Source: Microglena sp. YARC
Taxonomy: Eukaryota; Chlorophyta; Chlorophyceae; Chlamydomonadales; Chlamydomonadaceae
DNA: 64,000 nt
Reading direction: 5' to 3'
Assembly (NCBI GenBank): GCA_022414725.1
Contig: CM039462.1
Coordinates: 37,177,456-37,241,455, forward strand
A program made the translations under genes and the position numbers. The first letter of the stretch is position 1; each line of letters starts with the position of its first letter. Of this stretch, positions 30,290-42,424 are shown one piece after another. The notes beneath the pieces were generated by a model. That model had not been told where the DNA came from. It did not search any database and saw only the letters and a program-made list of their open reading frames with translations.

Positions 30290-30730
30290 GATGGCAACAA
30301 CATTTCAAGAAAAAATAACTTTCTGATAGGGTGCATAGGAATCAGGACAGCTTTCGTGATTCTTGCCTTTCTCGCGACACCTATGTATCTAAGGTACATG
30401 GCGTCTTGGCCCCTTGTGCCAGCAATAGGGTTCTTTGCCATATACTTTGGAGGCCTTCGGAAAACGGGGATAGAGTGGCGCCAGGTGGCGGGAAGATCTG
30501 GTGGTCGAAACTTCGCCCCGTTTCATGGCACGTTATACCTATTGTTTGCAATCCTTGCGCTCTCCCGCTGGCAAAGACATGCATGGGTCGCCTTGGCTGT
30601 CGATGTATTTCATCGGTGTCCTCGCTAACACTGTTGTTTCGTTGTGGGTTATAAAAAAACGATTTAGGAATACATCTCACCTATGTTTTTGCCAGGGATC
30701 TCGACTCGACTCGACACAGGTTCCGTCATG
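30290..30730 (+). pseudogene. Multi-pass membrane protein resembling a conserved NCLDV type, frameshifted
   Basis: The ATG at 30,290 starts MATTFQEK. After frame changes the sense reads FLIGCIGIRTAFVILAFLAT, YLRYMASWPLVPAIGFFAIY, FGGLRKTGIE, GGKIWWSKLRPV (about 30,487-30,522), HGTLYLLFAILALSRWQRHA, WVALAVDV and IGVLANTVVSLWVIKK. I associate the GGKIWW..LRP.H..LYL.FA pattern with a small hydrophobic protein conserved in many giant viruses; the function is unknown. Four hydrophobic segments are visible. At least three one-base indels break the gene. Confidence 0.6.
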
Positions 30731-30829
30731 ATGCGAGAGGTCGGTCGCTCTGTGACTCGACGCGGTCGATGCCCCAGGTTGCTGTGGCCCTTTAGGCAAA
30801 ATTTTCTACCCACTCAAATGCGCTTCAGA

Positions 30830-31174
30830 TCAGCACCATTCGCTGTGAACAGTGCATGCTGCTGCTGTTTGTGAATCTTGAGGATCCTGCTGCCCATGAA
30901 CAACACCACATATGACTTTTAATCTTGATGATAAAGACCTCTCCACGCGAACAGCCTCATTGGTGATTGTAAGCTCCTCACCAGTTGCCTCATGCACACT
31001 GACCTCGTGTGTGTCCACACAAACGCCCTCCGCATTCTCAACCCATATGCGTGCCATTTCATGATCGAGGCTCTGGAGCTTGACAACGATGTTCGGATCC
31101 ATGACGTCCACAGCTCGTACACATGGCGTTTCAAAGTAGCTCATGGACATGGTGCCGGAGGCTGCAGGATTCAT
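30830..31174 (-). CDS. Hypothetical protein (~115 aa)
   Basis: Frame with a likely start at MNPAASGTMSMSYFETPCVR (31,174), although it stays open to 31,258. The sequence continues with AVDVMDPNIVVKLQSLDHEM and WVENAEGVCVDTHEVSVHEA, suggesting beta-rich structure. The ORF is intact in an otherwise decayed area. No family is recognised. Confidence 0.45.
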   Translation of the reverse strand: MNPAASGTMSMSYFETPCVRAVDVMDPNIVVKLQSLDHEMARIWVENAEGVCVDTHEVSVHEATGEELTITNEAVRVERSLSSRLKVICGVVHGQQDPQDSQTAAACTVHSEWC

Positions 31175-31561
31175 GTTGGTAAATGTGTAAGTGTGTAAAA
31201 TGTGTATCTGATTGTGTTTTACACTGCATTTCCAATGTCGCGTCTCGGTGTTGTGCATGGTCGCTGCGGTTTTTTAATAAGCCATCAGCTTGACATTGGC
31301 GTATACATCTAAATGGTGGCATAGCAGTGCAGATGGACATTTGAACGAATTGTCTGCTAGTTATTTTGCCCACTTGTGACGAATGCGACTGCGATACGCT
31401 GGCACAAAAAGGCCGAGCCGGGGGATCACATTGCGGTTTGGGATGAGACGGTGGGGGCATCACGGCATATTTGTCGGGATCGATGGCGGATCGAAACTAT
31501 GTCATTGATGGTGTTCACACGTCATGGCACGGCAGCAGTTCACAGTGGTTGGGCTGCCTTG

Positions 31562-31765
31562 TCACATAAACTTGGCAGGTGGAAACAATGACGACTCCGA
31601 CGAAGGTGACCACGAAGCCGGCAAATTGCTCGTTGTCCTGCTGTCTGCGGTTGATGATGTCGAGCGGGAGTGATCACGGGCGGCGGGATGGCCTCGCCGC
31701 TGATACATGAAATCACTGACCATGTCAGTCAGCTTTCTTTTGGCAGCTGCAAAAGCCTCCTCCAT
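31562..31765 (-). CDS. Hypothetical small protein (67 aa)
   Basis: The frame starts MEEAFAAAKRKLTDMVSDFM, a good amphipathic helix, followed by an Arg/Ser/Thr-rich tail with DHSRSTSSTADSRTTSNLPA. No family is recognised. It could be the 5' part of a truncated gene. Confidence 0.35.
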   Translation of the reverse strand: MEEAFAAAKRKLTDMVSDFMYQRRGHPAARDHSRSTSSTADSRTTSNLPASWSPSSESSLFPPAKFM

Positions 31766-31964
31766 TGTACCTCCCGCACCAATCGCACAGTCAACATCAG
31801 GCTAACGAACACTTCGTGCATGAATATCCATCCTCCAGGTCGGAAACAAGTGTTGTATCACCGCCAAAAATTCATATAGAATCGAGGTATACTTTTGGCG
31901 CTGACATGAAGGGATCAAGCTCAACCAAGGGTTCACGTTTAACTTATCTTGTTCGGCGTACGCT

Positions 31965-32422
31965 TACACTCGACGGAATACTAAATGAAACCGCTTTTTG
32001 GGAGTGTACGGTACACCCTTGCGGTGTAACCTAATGTTGTCGCGACCACCGGAGGGGGACCGAGTGGTGTCTACAACAATACGAGTTTTTATCATCAACA
32101 ACAACAGAGCTGCTGTGGGCAAATGGAAGAGGTCGTCATAGACCCATCATTCCATCTTGCGGTTGTGCATTGAGTTGACATAAAAAAAAATTCAACAACT
32201 CTTTGTTCGTCTCAAAAAGTTTGCTTACAAATTCACGTCGTTTTTCGATTTACACCAAAGAGTTTCACCTCCACAGAGTAGAACGACTGATGTTCGTAAA
32301 CACAGAAGTTTTTAAAACACCCCAAGTCAGCGACCATTCTTAACGCCAATTTTTCTAACGGCGATGTCGTACATTTAATTTCCATCTGATATATGTTTCA
32401 TTTTACTGTTCCGCCGACTGTA
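31965..32422. mobile_element. M2 Tc1/mariner-like non-autonomous element, complete (458 bp)
   Basis: The left end reads TACACTCGACGGAATACTAA and the right end, complemented, TACAGTCGGCGGAACAGTAA followed by AATGAAAC, so the ends are imperfect inverted repeats of about 27 bp. Both ends start at a TA, the Tc1/mariner target. The interior carries ggtgtaaccta, the accgagtggtgtc block, the ttgagttgacataaa block, and tctaacggcgatgtcgtaca. No coding sequence. Confidence 0.75.
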
Positions 32423-33360
32423 GAAGATCTTCATTGTGAAATTGCTTTAATCCTAGCGAGTCATCAGCTGAATCCATATGCACCGCTACACGGTGCCCGC
32501 GCTACTCCCGTTCATAATCCAAACTGAGTTGTCAAGTAGGAGTCTACTCGTGGTATTCAGTAATCAGTATGCACCGCGCTCCTCCATTCAGATTGGTGCG
32601 CGCTGGTCCTCGAATTCGTCGTGACATGTGAATGAATGTATGCGCAGCAAATTTTTTTAATTCGAAAACCAGACTAAGATAAAAGGATAAGCAGAAAAAA
32701 CACATCATTACATGCAACTTTGGGGGATTTATATCGGTGCGTCATGGCTAGAGAACAAAATAATAAAGCATTCCATTATTATGGCGTGTGCAAATTACAA
32801 TCAGTAACAAACATTTGATGGCAGGATAATCTTTGGCTAAATATGGGTGGATCAAATTCGCCGAGGTGCTTACATGTTTGAAAAATACCATACTTCACTT
32901 ACTTGCACTGACGAAGGAAACGCTCCCGCCGTTGCATCTTCAATAGGAATTGGGCTCGTTTCAGATGGTTCGTGAATTACACAAGACATTAAACAACATG
33001 CAAGAACCTTCTGACAAAGACAAAGACAAACACAAACTGTAATGACGGAGCAAAGGCTTGGCTAAAAAACATCATGGGTCATTGGTTTCCGTTGTGGATA
33101 CGAATTGGAATGGTTGCATTCCATCAGGTACTTGCAAGTGGGGCCCCCTTCCCTTCCCTTCCTCTGTATCTGGACCCCTACAGTCAACGGAATACTTAAA
33201 TGAAACCGCTTCGTGTACGGCACACCTTGCGGTGTAACCATTTTCTTGTCAAAAGTTGCATGTGATTTATCAAAGATTTGAATCTATTCAACAACGCAAA
33301 GCCTGTTCTTTCTACGCACCCATCGCTAAGCTTAAAGAATCCGATCGTCGTTTGTAATTA
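32423..33360. other. No gene recognised; M2 end fragment at 33,178-33,240
   Basis: AT-rich with only short frames. 33,178-33,240 (ctacagtcaacggaatactt, then ggcacaccttgcggtgtaac) is an isolated M2 end. Nothing else is supportable. Confidence 0.6.
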
Positions 33361-33362
33361 GA

Positions 33363-33990
33363 ATGTCTCCCAATATGAAACTCCAATATGAACTATGTGC
33401 GCAAAGCAATTGGGAAACTTGGACACTGTCGATTCATTATTCCATGCGGGTGCTGAACCATTCGACCGTGTTGGAGCGCTGTGGTGCATTATGTTACGCA
33501 GCATTCTACGACCAACCAGAACATAGTTTTAAAGATTGTATGTTTTTGGTCTTCGTATACCAACGGACCTGACAATCTACCAAGAGCCAGATGTTGCAGA
33601 AATGATTGATCTTGCATTATTCCTAGCTCAGATGAAAAAGAACCAATTCATAGCTAATTATTTGAAAGATATTCACACACATATTTGTAAATCTCAAAAT
33701 TCTGTACCCAGAAGAAACTAAATTTTGAACTTGTGCTTCAATGCGGATCTAGGAGACATAATGGCAGTTAAACGGTTGCTCAATGATGGTGCGGATCCAT
33801 GTTATATCAACATGGTATTCCATTGATGTTTGCCATATCAAATAGGCATGATTGCGTTGTAAGTTGTTTGATGAAAACATGATGCATACGCATGCTAAAC
33901 CAATCGATCCTTCGAAATTGGCATTGCATTTGGCAAACCGTTTGCATAATCAGAGACTTTGTTTTTACATCGAAAACATCATTAAGAATC
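33363..33990 (+). pseudogene. Ankyrin-repeat-like protein, decayed
   Basis: The ATG at 33,363 opens MSPNMKLQYELCAQSNWETW. Further frames give EPDVAEMIDLALFLAQMKKN, then LCFNADLGDIMAVKRLLNDG with ADPCYIN, then IPLMFAISNRHDCVVSCLMK, and AKPIDPSKLALHLANRLHNQ near the end. LGDIMAVKRLLNDGADP and the following LMFAISNRHDCVV fit one ankyrin repeat and the next. At least three frame breaks. The style (ADP, imperfect repeats) is that of giant-virus ankyrin proteins. Confidence 0.55.
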
Positions 33991-33999
33991 AATAATAAT

Positions 34000-35210
34000 A
34001 ATGTTGTCGCGACCACCGGAGTAGGAACAGGTTAGGGTCAAGCAGGAACAGAAACAAAGCACTGTCGAGTCAGTCACTTCTCATCAAGGACGGCGGCGGG
34101 CAGCACACGTCGAGTCGAGCAACTCACAGCGGAGACCTCTCTCATCTCATCAAGGACGGCGGGCGGCACCGTGGGCTTACATTCGCAAGTTATATCCACT
34201 CTCTCAAACTTTTCAGCAATGTGTAAATGTGTACAACATCACCGTCTGTCCAAAGTTTGTACATAGAGAATTGGAATTGATTCAATATACTGTAACATTA
34301 TTGATCCCGGCTGGCTGTAACATGACCCAGGTGCGGATAAACTTGATGATGGTGTTGACCCGGTGGACGTCTGAGGTGCTGGCAGTGGAGATGCACCGAC
34401 AGGCAGTGTATGCCAAGGTGTCATCATTGGTAGTGAAGCTGATTGGATTCAGTCGGACGGAAGCCTAGTTTGGTTCAGTTCAGCGGCTTCTTTAAAATTG
34501 CATCGGAAGTCATCGTGGCAGCAGGACACATGCAGGGGGTTCTGCGGCAAGACCCTAAGTAGTACATCACCAGCTGTGGCCTTTAAGGCAAGGTAGCCAA
34601 CCGACGGCTTTGAGGAGGATTTGGAGGTCGTGGGCCCTCACCTCAGGCAATGTGCCTGACCTCATTCTGTTGAAGGGTTCCCGCTCTGCCACGAGCCTTT
34701 GGTCCAGCTGATCTTGAAATCATAAGAGGGCGTCCAGTGTGTGTAGGACGCACTGGGGTACACAGGCACAGAGAACAAGCCCCAGTTGCTCCAAGGGCTA
34801 CTATCCAGCACCATGCCTGGCTCTCAGTGGCCATCACTGCAACCACGCAGATGACGGGTTTTCAGGCGACCAGTGGTCGACAAGCATGGCCGCCTGGGCG
34901 GTCGTAAGGGCGCACTTGGCACCACAATCAATGCGCAGATCGGCATCACCCCCGATATTTTGACTTACGACCTTCACACCACCTGCTTCAAGCAGGATAT
35001 CAGGCTTGATCTAAGCCCATGTTTGCAAGCACCAAGTGGCATGATGCAAGATGCCTATTTTGGACCCATGTAGCAGAGTGCATAAGGGTGATACACAGTC
35101 AACGGAATACTAAACTGAAACCACTTTCGTGTACGGCACACCTTACCAGGGTTTTTTTTTTAAGAAAAAAATAAAATAACCCTGTCTTTTGAGGCTTTTG
35201 AAAAGTTGAC
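34000..35210. other. Decayed region with repeat E (inverted) and unassigned frames
   Basis: 34,060-34,160 has direct repeats of catcaaggacggcgg with gtcgagtc blocks that also occur near 30,715, 54,450 and 59,340. 34,165-34,320 is repeat E, inverted. A frame at 34,873-35,073 (HGRLGGRKGALGTTINAQIG) looks protein-like but is unassigned. 35,096-35,150 is an M2 end fragment. Confidence 0.5.
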
Positions 35211-35213
35211 CAC

Positions 35214-35384
35214 AATGGGGCGTTTCCTGCTCCCGGCCGATTTTGACTGGTTGCGACAAACATGGTAATGGAGCGGATTTTTCGTAATCCATGGTGCTTA
35301 TGTCTCAAGCATAGCAAGTCGTTCAAGAGGCTCTAAATCCTGATTAGACATTTCAAAAATCCGCCGGAGTCTGGAACGCCCATT
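35214..35384. mobile_element. M1 MITE, diverged copy (171 bp)
   Basis: It starts aatggggcgtttcctgctcc and ends ggaacgcccatt, with scattered insertions (gcgacaaacatggtaatgg) relative to the 166-bp consensus. No target duplication is visible. An old or error-rich copy. Confidence 0.8.
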
Positions 35385-35539
35385 TCAAACCGCGCGAGAG
35401 TCACTTCCTCTCACGATGTCACTGACGTTCTGTTGTTTTCTGGGCTAATAGCGGATGTTTCAATCTGTTGACCGTTCCAGTGCAGGTATACACAATCCAC
35501 GCCCTGTCGTAATGCACCTCGAACCCGCCACGTTACATG

Positions 35540-35585
35540 ATGAGTCCCCAAAAGTCCGGTGTATGTGTTTTTCCCGCACGCGCAA
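35540..35585 (-). other. Possible Fanzor 3' flank fragment
   Basis: gatgagtccccaaaagtccg followed by gtatgtgttttt resembles the conserved block downstream of the Fanzor remnants (gagtcccccaaaatcctctt then gtatgtgttta). No Fanzor coding motif is recognisable beside it. Confidence 0.3.
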
Positions 35586-35799
35586 GAGCACACAAGCCGC
35601 CCATCTGCATGCCATCATCATAAATAATCGGAGCATAAAGATACTTGTGGATCTATTACTTCTATTACTATCTTATTACTACTCTATTACTATCTATACT
35701 ATCTCGTTTAATAATGATTTCAGTGGAATATAAATAACCACATCTCGAGACGGGTCAAATGTATGGAACACAAGTGGTATTGGAGTTTATTGAGCTCAA

Positions 35800-36778
35800 A
35801 CCCCCATATCACATGAGATATCATCGAATCCAATCCCAACAAACCATGGGATTGGAACTGGTTCAGCAGAAACCTCCAACATCAACATGGGAGATTTAAC
35901 AAGCCACCCAGATAAAACCATGGGACTGGTATTTGATATAGCAGAAACCTAGCAATAACGATTGATAATTGTCATTAAACCCCAGTAAACCTTGGATTGG
36001 GTGGGTTGAGCATAGGAAACGCCCAATTTCACATGGGGAAATTATAAAAGCCAACCGCAGATAAACCATGGGACTGGTATTATATCAGCAGAAACCCTAC
36101 ATCACGTGGGAAATGATCGAAGCCAACCCCGACAAACCGTGGAATTGGTATTGGATCAGCAGAAACCCATGCATTAAATGGGATATTGTCATTACAAACC
36201 CAGACAAACCGTATGGAATGGGGTGGATTGAGTTCACCCCGAACATCACACTAGATCAATTTACAAACCAACCAAGATAAACAATGGGACTGGTTTTTAT
36301 CAGTAAAAACCCAGTATCACATGGGATATTATACAAGCCAACCCAGATAAACCAGGGACTGGTCTTTGATCATAAAAACCCTAGTATCACATGGGATATT
36401 ATACAAGCCAATCCACATATACCATGGGACTGGTATTTTATCAGCAGAAAACCCTACATCACGTGGGAAATGATCGAAGCCAATCCAGATAAACCATGGA
36501 ATTGGAACTGGATCAGCAAAAACCCTGTCATAACGATGGATATTATCGAAACCAACCCAGACAAACCGTGGAATTGGGGTGGAATGAGCGAAAACCCCAA
36601 CATCACGTGGAAGATTATACAAACCAACCCAGATAAACCATGGGACTGGTATGAGTTGAGCAGAAACCCCAATATGTTGCTATCTTCCCAAGACATATGT
36701 GATGTCATACGTAGATACAGAGCAGCAAGAATATACAAAAAATATGGCGCCAATGTCAATACTAACCCCAAGTTATAA
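35800..36778 (+). pseudogene. W-N-W / NP repeat protein of giant-virus type, frameshifted
   Basis: About ten ~90-bp units encode variations of KPWNWYWISRNPCIKWDIV and NPDKPWDWYELSRNPN. Continuous frames are 36,068-36,280 and 36,284-36,778; upstream units back to 35,800 are in other frames. The last frame ends with a distinct C-terminus SSQDICDVIRRYRAARIYKK before its stop at 36,778. Such tandem W-(N/D)-W...NP-x-I-T-W repeats are typical of Mimiviridae/Mesomimiviridae proteins of unknown function. A second fragment lies at 47,440-47,535. Confidence 0.7.
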
Positions 36779-37070
36779 TGTATGTCAACACAGACTCTAT
36801 AGAGAATATAATGAAATGGTTTAAAATTAACCCCGTTACACTCAGGGAGAGGGGCGTGCCGATTCCAGAGGAACTAAGAGCTCACTTGACAGAAAAGTAA
36901 TTGTCCGTGTGTATTTCCTGACATGTTCATTATTTGTAAGCTTGAATTTCCAATTCCTCTTCAAATGTAAAGCTCGTACGGACATGTATTCACGCAAGGT
37001 GTGCCGTACACGAAGCTTCCGTTGACTGTATTGGCGAGAACGAATCCGTTCATGATCACATGAGCGAGGG

Positions 37071-37265
37071 TCACGTTTGTGATGGTTGCGGGCGTTTTTT
37101 TCCGTTCTTCGCGCGGTTTATCATTCTCACAACATGAACGTGTGGCTCTGGCTCGACGACTTGTGCTTCAAGGAGGGCGACCCCGTGTGACGACACCTCC
37201 TCGACTTGTACAGGCGCTTTCAAGGTGACTTTCGAAGCCCAGCACTCATCCTCGATCGCTTTCAC
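37071..37265 (-). CDS. Hypothetical small protein (64 aa)
   Basis: The frame starts MKAIEDECWASKVTLKAPVQ and contains VEPEPHVHVVRMINRAKNGK. It may continue upstream, since sense-like codons precede the Met. No family is recognised. Confidence 0.35.
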   Translation of the reverse strand: MKAIEDECWASKVTLKAPVQVEEVSSHGVALLEAQVVEPEPHVHVVRMINRAKNGKKRPQPSQT

Positions 37266-37269
37266 GACG

Positions 37270-38095
37270 ATAGTTTTCAGCGACCTGCACCAAAATCAAC
37301 TTTGCCTTCCATTTTGGCAATAGTTGTTCCGCTGGGTTGCGAATTTGATTTGCTGTTCGCTGTCCTGCTCCAATTTTAATATTCTGCGTTCAAGTACTTC
37401 TTTCTTGTGCATGAAATGGTAATGGATGGATTCAATCTCTTTTGAAGCTTTGCATCGTAGTCGACAGTGCCAACATCTTTAATGGTGTTCGTTTGATGCA
37501 ACGACGACGAAGGTAATGAGGAGTGATCGTGATCGCTGAGTGATCGTTCATGTTTGATTACTTATTCCAATCATGATGCATGATGTTTTTATACTTCAAT
37601 AATGCAACTTGCAAGCAGTATTAGTAGCAGGCGGGTGTATGTCCTCAGTTGTTGAGTTTAGTGATACACCTTGCAACTCTGTCTGAACAGTGCAGCCAAC
37701 CCGAGACCGAATATGATTGAAATGATTGATGACCCCGTCTTGGTATCGAATGCTTTGGTAATCATGACATTTCGTACGATACGAGGCGAGGCGATGAGGG
37801 ACGAGAATCCGCCACCGCATCCGTGACTGGAATATTAATGAATGGCCCGACAATGAATTCGACAGAGAGAGATTCGAGTTTGTATGGCTGTAATAATCTG
37901 TATGGATTTTGGCGTTGTTTACACTCGTTTTTCGAGGCGGGCACATGGAAAACTTGTCGTAGATTCGTTCGCCATCCTTCGGTTGAACCTGGGTAGGACG
38001 ACTCCTGCATGTTGGGGAGGGGGATTCCGTATTGTTTGCAAAGATCCTCATTTGAGACGCCTGTCATTATCGTTCAGGGAATTCCATTGCTCGAT
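37270..38095. other. No gene recognised
   Basis: Short frames only. 37,895-37,920 (atggattttggcgttgtttacactc) resembles 20,930-20,955, suggesting a shared decayed segment. Confidence 0.5.
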
Positions 38096-38099
38096 AGTC

Positions 38100-38390
38100 A
38101 TGCTTGACAGATCGTACCTCAGTTGCTTCTCAAGCGCTTCTGCGCGCTCAGTCTCAAGCTCAAGCTCATCTCCATACTATTCACTCGAGAAGCATCTGCC
38201 TTCTTCGAACGCGCTCAGTCTCAAGCTCAATCTTCAGTCGAGCATTGTCAAGCTCAATCTCCATACTATTTCACTCGAGCATTCTCAAGCTCAATCTCCA
38301 TACTATTCACTCGAAGCAGCATCTGCCTTCTTTCGAACGCGCTCAGTCTCAAGCTCAATCTTCAGTCGAGCCATGTAAATTAATAGCGAA
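38100..38390. repeat. Short tandem repeat, Ser/Leu-rich frame (TCTCAAGCTCAATCTCCATA)
   Basis: Three to five imperfect copies of a 40-75 bp pattern with gcgctcagtctcaagctc and ccatactattcactcgag. All three plus frames stay partly open because of the repeat. Not considered a gene. Confidence 0.75.
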
Positions 38391-38394
38391 GGTA

Positions 38395-39400
38395 GAGATG
38401 CAGATAAGTAGTTGAGAATTGTCAATCATTGTTTTAAATTTGATGATTGTTTTCTTTAAGTCGTGTGTTACGCCAATCTCAATCTTGGGCCATGTACTGT
38501 AGTGTACCACACTCCGGCAAAAGATTCAAACCCACCTATTGAATGCGTTTCCGCGATCTCCCGGTCTCAGAATCGCGAGAGAACTTGTGAAACTCGCAAG
38601 CAAGCCAAGTCGTAGGTCTGCTCTCGAAGCGTCTAGGGAATGTTGGCGTCTGCTGTCCTTAGAGTACAGTCATCAGCCACGCGTGTCTCTTCTTGTGTCC
38701 TACTACGATGATGAGCAATTCGTAACTCAAACCCTGCTTGTGTTTACACTACATTTCCAATGTCGCTTCTCGGTGTTGTGCATGCACCGTTAGGTGTGCC
38801 GTACACGAAGCTGCTTGAGTGAATAAGCTTGAGACTGAGTTCGGTAGGAACAAGCTCAATGTAGATAACCAACAGCAATTGCATCTTCTGAAGTAACAGC
38901 AATGGCAATCGTCTGCAGTAACAGCAATGGCAAGTGCTGCTACGTGTGCAGCAGCATTCGGCAGCCGCAGCAGCTAATGCCCTTGCCTTGGTGAGCGAAC
39001 CTGCTGGCAAGGGCTTGACATAGCTCTGCATCTGCGGCAGCAATATTGTAAAGGTCCTCGTTGCCGAGCTTGATTGTGTAGGACTCTTGAATGGACACGT
39101 CGTAACACCTAGTATCAAAAAAGCAGTATCAATGATTCTGTGAACTAGTACCTGCCCACCCCAAACCCTTTTTTTCCGCACAGAAAGGCCAGCTGGAGGA
39201 TTGCACCGAGCTCCATTCGAATACTTGAATGACATCCTGATTTTGCCAGTGCGACAGCTTCAAACACGGCCCTTATGTCGTCGGTGATGTACATGTCATC
39301 AGGTCCAGTCGACCCGTAGCCTTTTGAAAGCTGATAGAACATGCATGATGTCCGGATCCTGCATGTTGTTTTTGATAAATTAAAACAATGTCAACACAAG
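38395..39400. other. Unassigned region with gene-like fragments
   Basis: A minus-strand frame at 39,145-39,342 (DDMYITDDIRAVFEAVALAK) looks like a piece of a real protein and may continue beyond a break to 38,990 (TKARALAAAAAECC). 38,740-38,790 shares about 45 bp with 31,215-31,260 (catttccaatgtcgc). No family is recognised. Confidence 0.35.
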
Positions 39401-39628
39401 TTACAGTCAGACCGGTCAATAATGCAGTATATTGAATCAATTCCCAATTTCCTATGTACAACTTGGACAGACGGTCGATTGTTGTACACAATGCCGGCAG
39501 GCTCACATCAATCCCTATTTTACATGTGTTCACATGAACACATCTGAAAGACTCTCCATCTCTGTATCCTGGGGTAGAAATCGAACCCTGTCTGATGAGA
39601 ATGATACCAATGTTTATTTTTCACAAGT

Positions 39629-39693
39629 AATGGGCGTTCCTGCCTCCCGGCCGATTTTGACTGGTTGCGAAACATGGTATGGAGCGGATTTGT
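39629..39693. mobile_element. M1 MITE, truncated
   Basis: aatgggcgttcctgcctccc to gagcggatttgt matches the first ~65 bp of M1 in the gactggttgcg orientation. The remainder is missing. Confidence 0.85.
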
Positions 39694-39737
39694 CAAGAGC
39701 GGTGACACATGGGTACTTGTTCAAGTTCAATTGTTTT

Positions 39738-40297
39738 TACAGTCAGACAGAATTTGTGGGACACCCTTACCGGTGACCCTTGAAACCCAAATTGATTGGG
39801 TAGGTCAGCTAAAGGTTTTGTATCGAGTTCCCAATCCTTCGTGTCCTTCATCCCATATTTCAGCATTTAAGCTGGCCCAGAGGATAACAATTGTAAGCTG
39901 CTAACTGACCAAGGTGGGTCGGTTGGGTTGAGCGCCCACATTTGCCCTCTCCGGAAGCTGGGGTTTTAGGGGGGGGGGGCGAGGGAACACAGAATACATC
40001 CGATCGCTCCACGTTATCAGAAGCAAAAGAAGGTTCAGCAGAGTTCACGTCTAGGTTCCAGGTTGCACTATAGCCACATTGGATGCGCTTTTGACACTGT
40101 TGTGACAGTGCAGTACTTAGTGGACCTTGACGTTATTTACCACCATCTTCTGCTTCTCAAACGTTTTAGCCCCTTCTCCTTTGTCTGACACTACTTCTTC
40201 TTCTCATGGTGATACACTATTTCACTCACATTTCATTATACCCATAATCAACTTTTCAAAATAAAAGGTGTCCCACAATCAAATGTCCCTAGCTGTA
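39738..40297. mobile_element. M3 TA-flanked inverted-repeat element, left copy (560 bp)
   Basis: The left end reads TACAGTCAGACAGAATTTGT then GGGACACCC. The right end, complemented, reads TACAGCTAGGGACATTTGAT then TGTGGGACACC. Both begin at a TA. The interior includes aaattgattgggtaggtcag, a G9 run and gaacacagaatacatccg. The same sequence lies inverted at 42,361-43,713 and partly at 56,986-57,485. The ends resemble those of the IS630-type element at 46,261 (TACAGTTGTTCTC then TTTTGGGACAC), so Tc1/mariner relatedness is likely. Confidence 0.65.
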
Positions 40298-40299
40298 TG

Positions 40300-42353
40300 T
40301 AAACATCATAATATCCCGTCCAAGCACGGATGACGATGCACGGTGATCCTCTCCCGCGAACTCAGGATTCATCAGAACCTTGCAGACATCGAGATGGCCT
40401 CTAATTAAGGCTATCCTCAGTGACTTGCTATCGTTGTCATCTGCCTTGGCACGGTGCTTCTCGCCCGCGAACTCAGGATTCATCAGAACCTTGCAGACAT
40501 CCACATACCTTCCTCAGCGCGTCAACATAGTGCATGGCTTTCGTTGTCATCTGCCTTGGCACGGTGCTCCGCGCCCGCGAACTCAGGATTCATCAGAACC
40601 TTGCAGACATCCACATGTCCTTCCATAGCACCTTCCCTCAGTGCATGGCTTTCGTTGTCATCTGCCTTGGCACGGTGCTTCTCGCCCGCGAACTCAGGAT
40701 TCATCAGAACCTTGCAGACATCCTCATGTCCTTGATTAGCGGCGGCACACAGTGCCTCGCTGTTTTCGTCATCTGCTTGGCCCGGTGCTTCTCTCGCCCG
40801 CAAACTCAGGATTCATCAGAACCTTGCAGACATCCACATGTCCTTCATTAGCGGCTAATCTCAATGCACGACTGTCGTATGCATCTGCCTTGGCACTATG
40901 CTCCTCGCTCGCGAACTCAGGATCCATCAGAACCTTGCAGACATCCAAATGTCCTTCCATAGCGGCATTAGTCAGTGCATAGCTTAAGTCTGCATCAGCT
41001 TTGGCACGGTGCTCCTCGCCCGCGAATTCCGGATTCATCAGAACCTTGCAGACATCCAATGTCCTTCCTTAGCGGCGGCACTCAGTGCCTTGCTTTCGTT
41101 GTCATCTGCCTTGGCACGGTGCTCCTCGCCCGCGAACTCAGGATTCATCAGAACCTTGCAGACATCCACATGTCCTTCATTAGCGGCTAATCTCAGTGCA
41201 TAGCTTAAGCCTACATCAGCTTTGCACGGTGCTCCTCGCCCGCGAATTCCGGATTCATCAGAACCTTGCAGACATCCACAAGTCCTTCCCTAGCGGCAGC
41301 ACTCAGTGCACGACTGCTGTTGTCATCTGCCTTGGCACGGTGCTCCTCTCCCGCCTAACTCAGGATTCATCAGAACCATGCATACATCTAGATAGCCTCC
41401 TTTAGCGGCGTACCTCAGTGCACAGCTGGAGATTGCAATCGGATTTGGCACGGTACTCCTCACCCCGCGAATTCCGGATTCATCAGAACCTTGCAGACAT
41501 CGAGATAGCCTCCACTAGCGGCTAACCTCAGTGCCTGGCTTTCACTGGCATCTGCCTTGGCACGGTGCTCCTCTCCCGCGAACTCAGGATTCATCAGAAC
41601 CTTGCAGACATCGAGATAGCCTCCACTAGCGGCTAACCTCAGTGCCTGGCTTTCACTGGCATCTGCCTTGGCACGGTGCTCCTCTCCCGCGAACAAAGGA
41701 TTCATCAGAACCTTGCAGACATCCAGATGGTCTCCCTCAGCGGCGAACCTCAGTGCCTGGCTTCCACTGGCACCTGCTTTGGCACGGTGCTCCTCTCCCG
41801 CGAACAAAGGATTAATCAGAACCTTGCAGACATCCAGATAGCCTCCCTGAGCGGCATACCTCAGTGCCTGGCCATTATTGGCATCTGCCTTGGCGCAGTG
41901 CTCGCCTGCAAACTCCGGATCCATCAGAAGCTTGCACATATCCACATGACCTCCATTAGCGGCGTACTCCAATGCCCGGATGTCGTTGTGATCTTTTAGC
42001 AATATGCGGACGACGTCGGCTCGCCCGGCCTTACACGCTATCCTCATGGGGTTCTGATTGAGATGATCACATCTGTCCACTAGCGCCTGTGCTTCACATG
42101 CAGCGTCATCCGCGAAAGCAGTATGCATGGCTCGACTGATGAATCCTGCGTGCATCCAGCACCCGTCCTTCTTCCAACTGCCTGCTCGGCGCATGATCAA
42201 AACCACGAGTTCCATCTGAAGCGCTTCCATACCGGTCCGAGTGTTCCTCAAAATATCCTCCTTCAAGCTTCGACGTGACCTGAGGATGAAAGAGAGATCT
42301 TCGGTACACTGCCACAGAACATTTCTACATTTTCTGAGCGCTAAACCGACCAA
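40300..42353 (-). pseudogene. Large ankyrin-repeat protein, frame broken in the 3' half
   Basis: Minus-strand frame 41,460-42,353 is open for 297 codons: an N-terminal segment (NVLWQCTEDLSFILRSRRSL) and then ankyrin repeats. Downstream the repeats continue in other frames to about 40,300. The unit is 37 residues (~111 bp), with the core SQALRLAASGGYLDVCKVLM and NPEFAGEEHRAKADA; about 15 units are present and many are nearly identical, indicating recent tandem growth. Ankyrin repeats bind proteins, and expanded families are common in giant viruses. No ATG precedes the open frame near 42,353 in frame, so the start is unclear. The gene lies exactly between two inverted M3 elements. Confidence 0.75.
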
Positions 42354-42424
42354 TTCCTCATACAGCTAGGGACATTTGGTATTGGGACCATAAAAGTTCT
42401 TGACATGACAGTAACATTACAAAT

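Noticed and set aside
34873..35073. Capsid or ribosomal protein from HGRLGGRKGALGTTINAQIG
   Set aside because: The resemblance is too weak to name a family.
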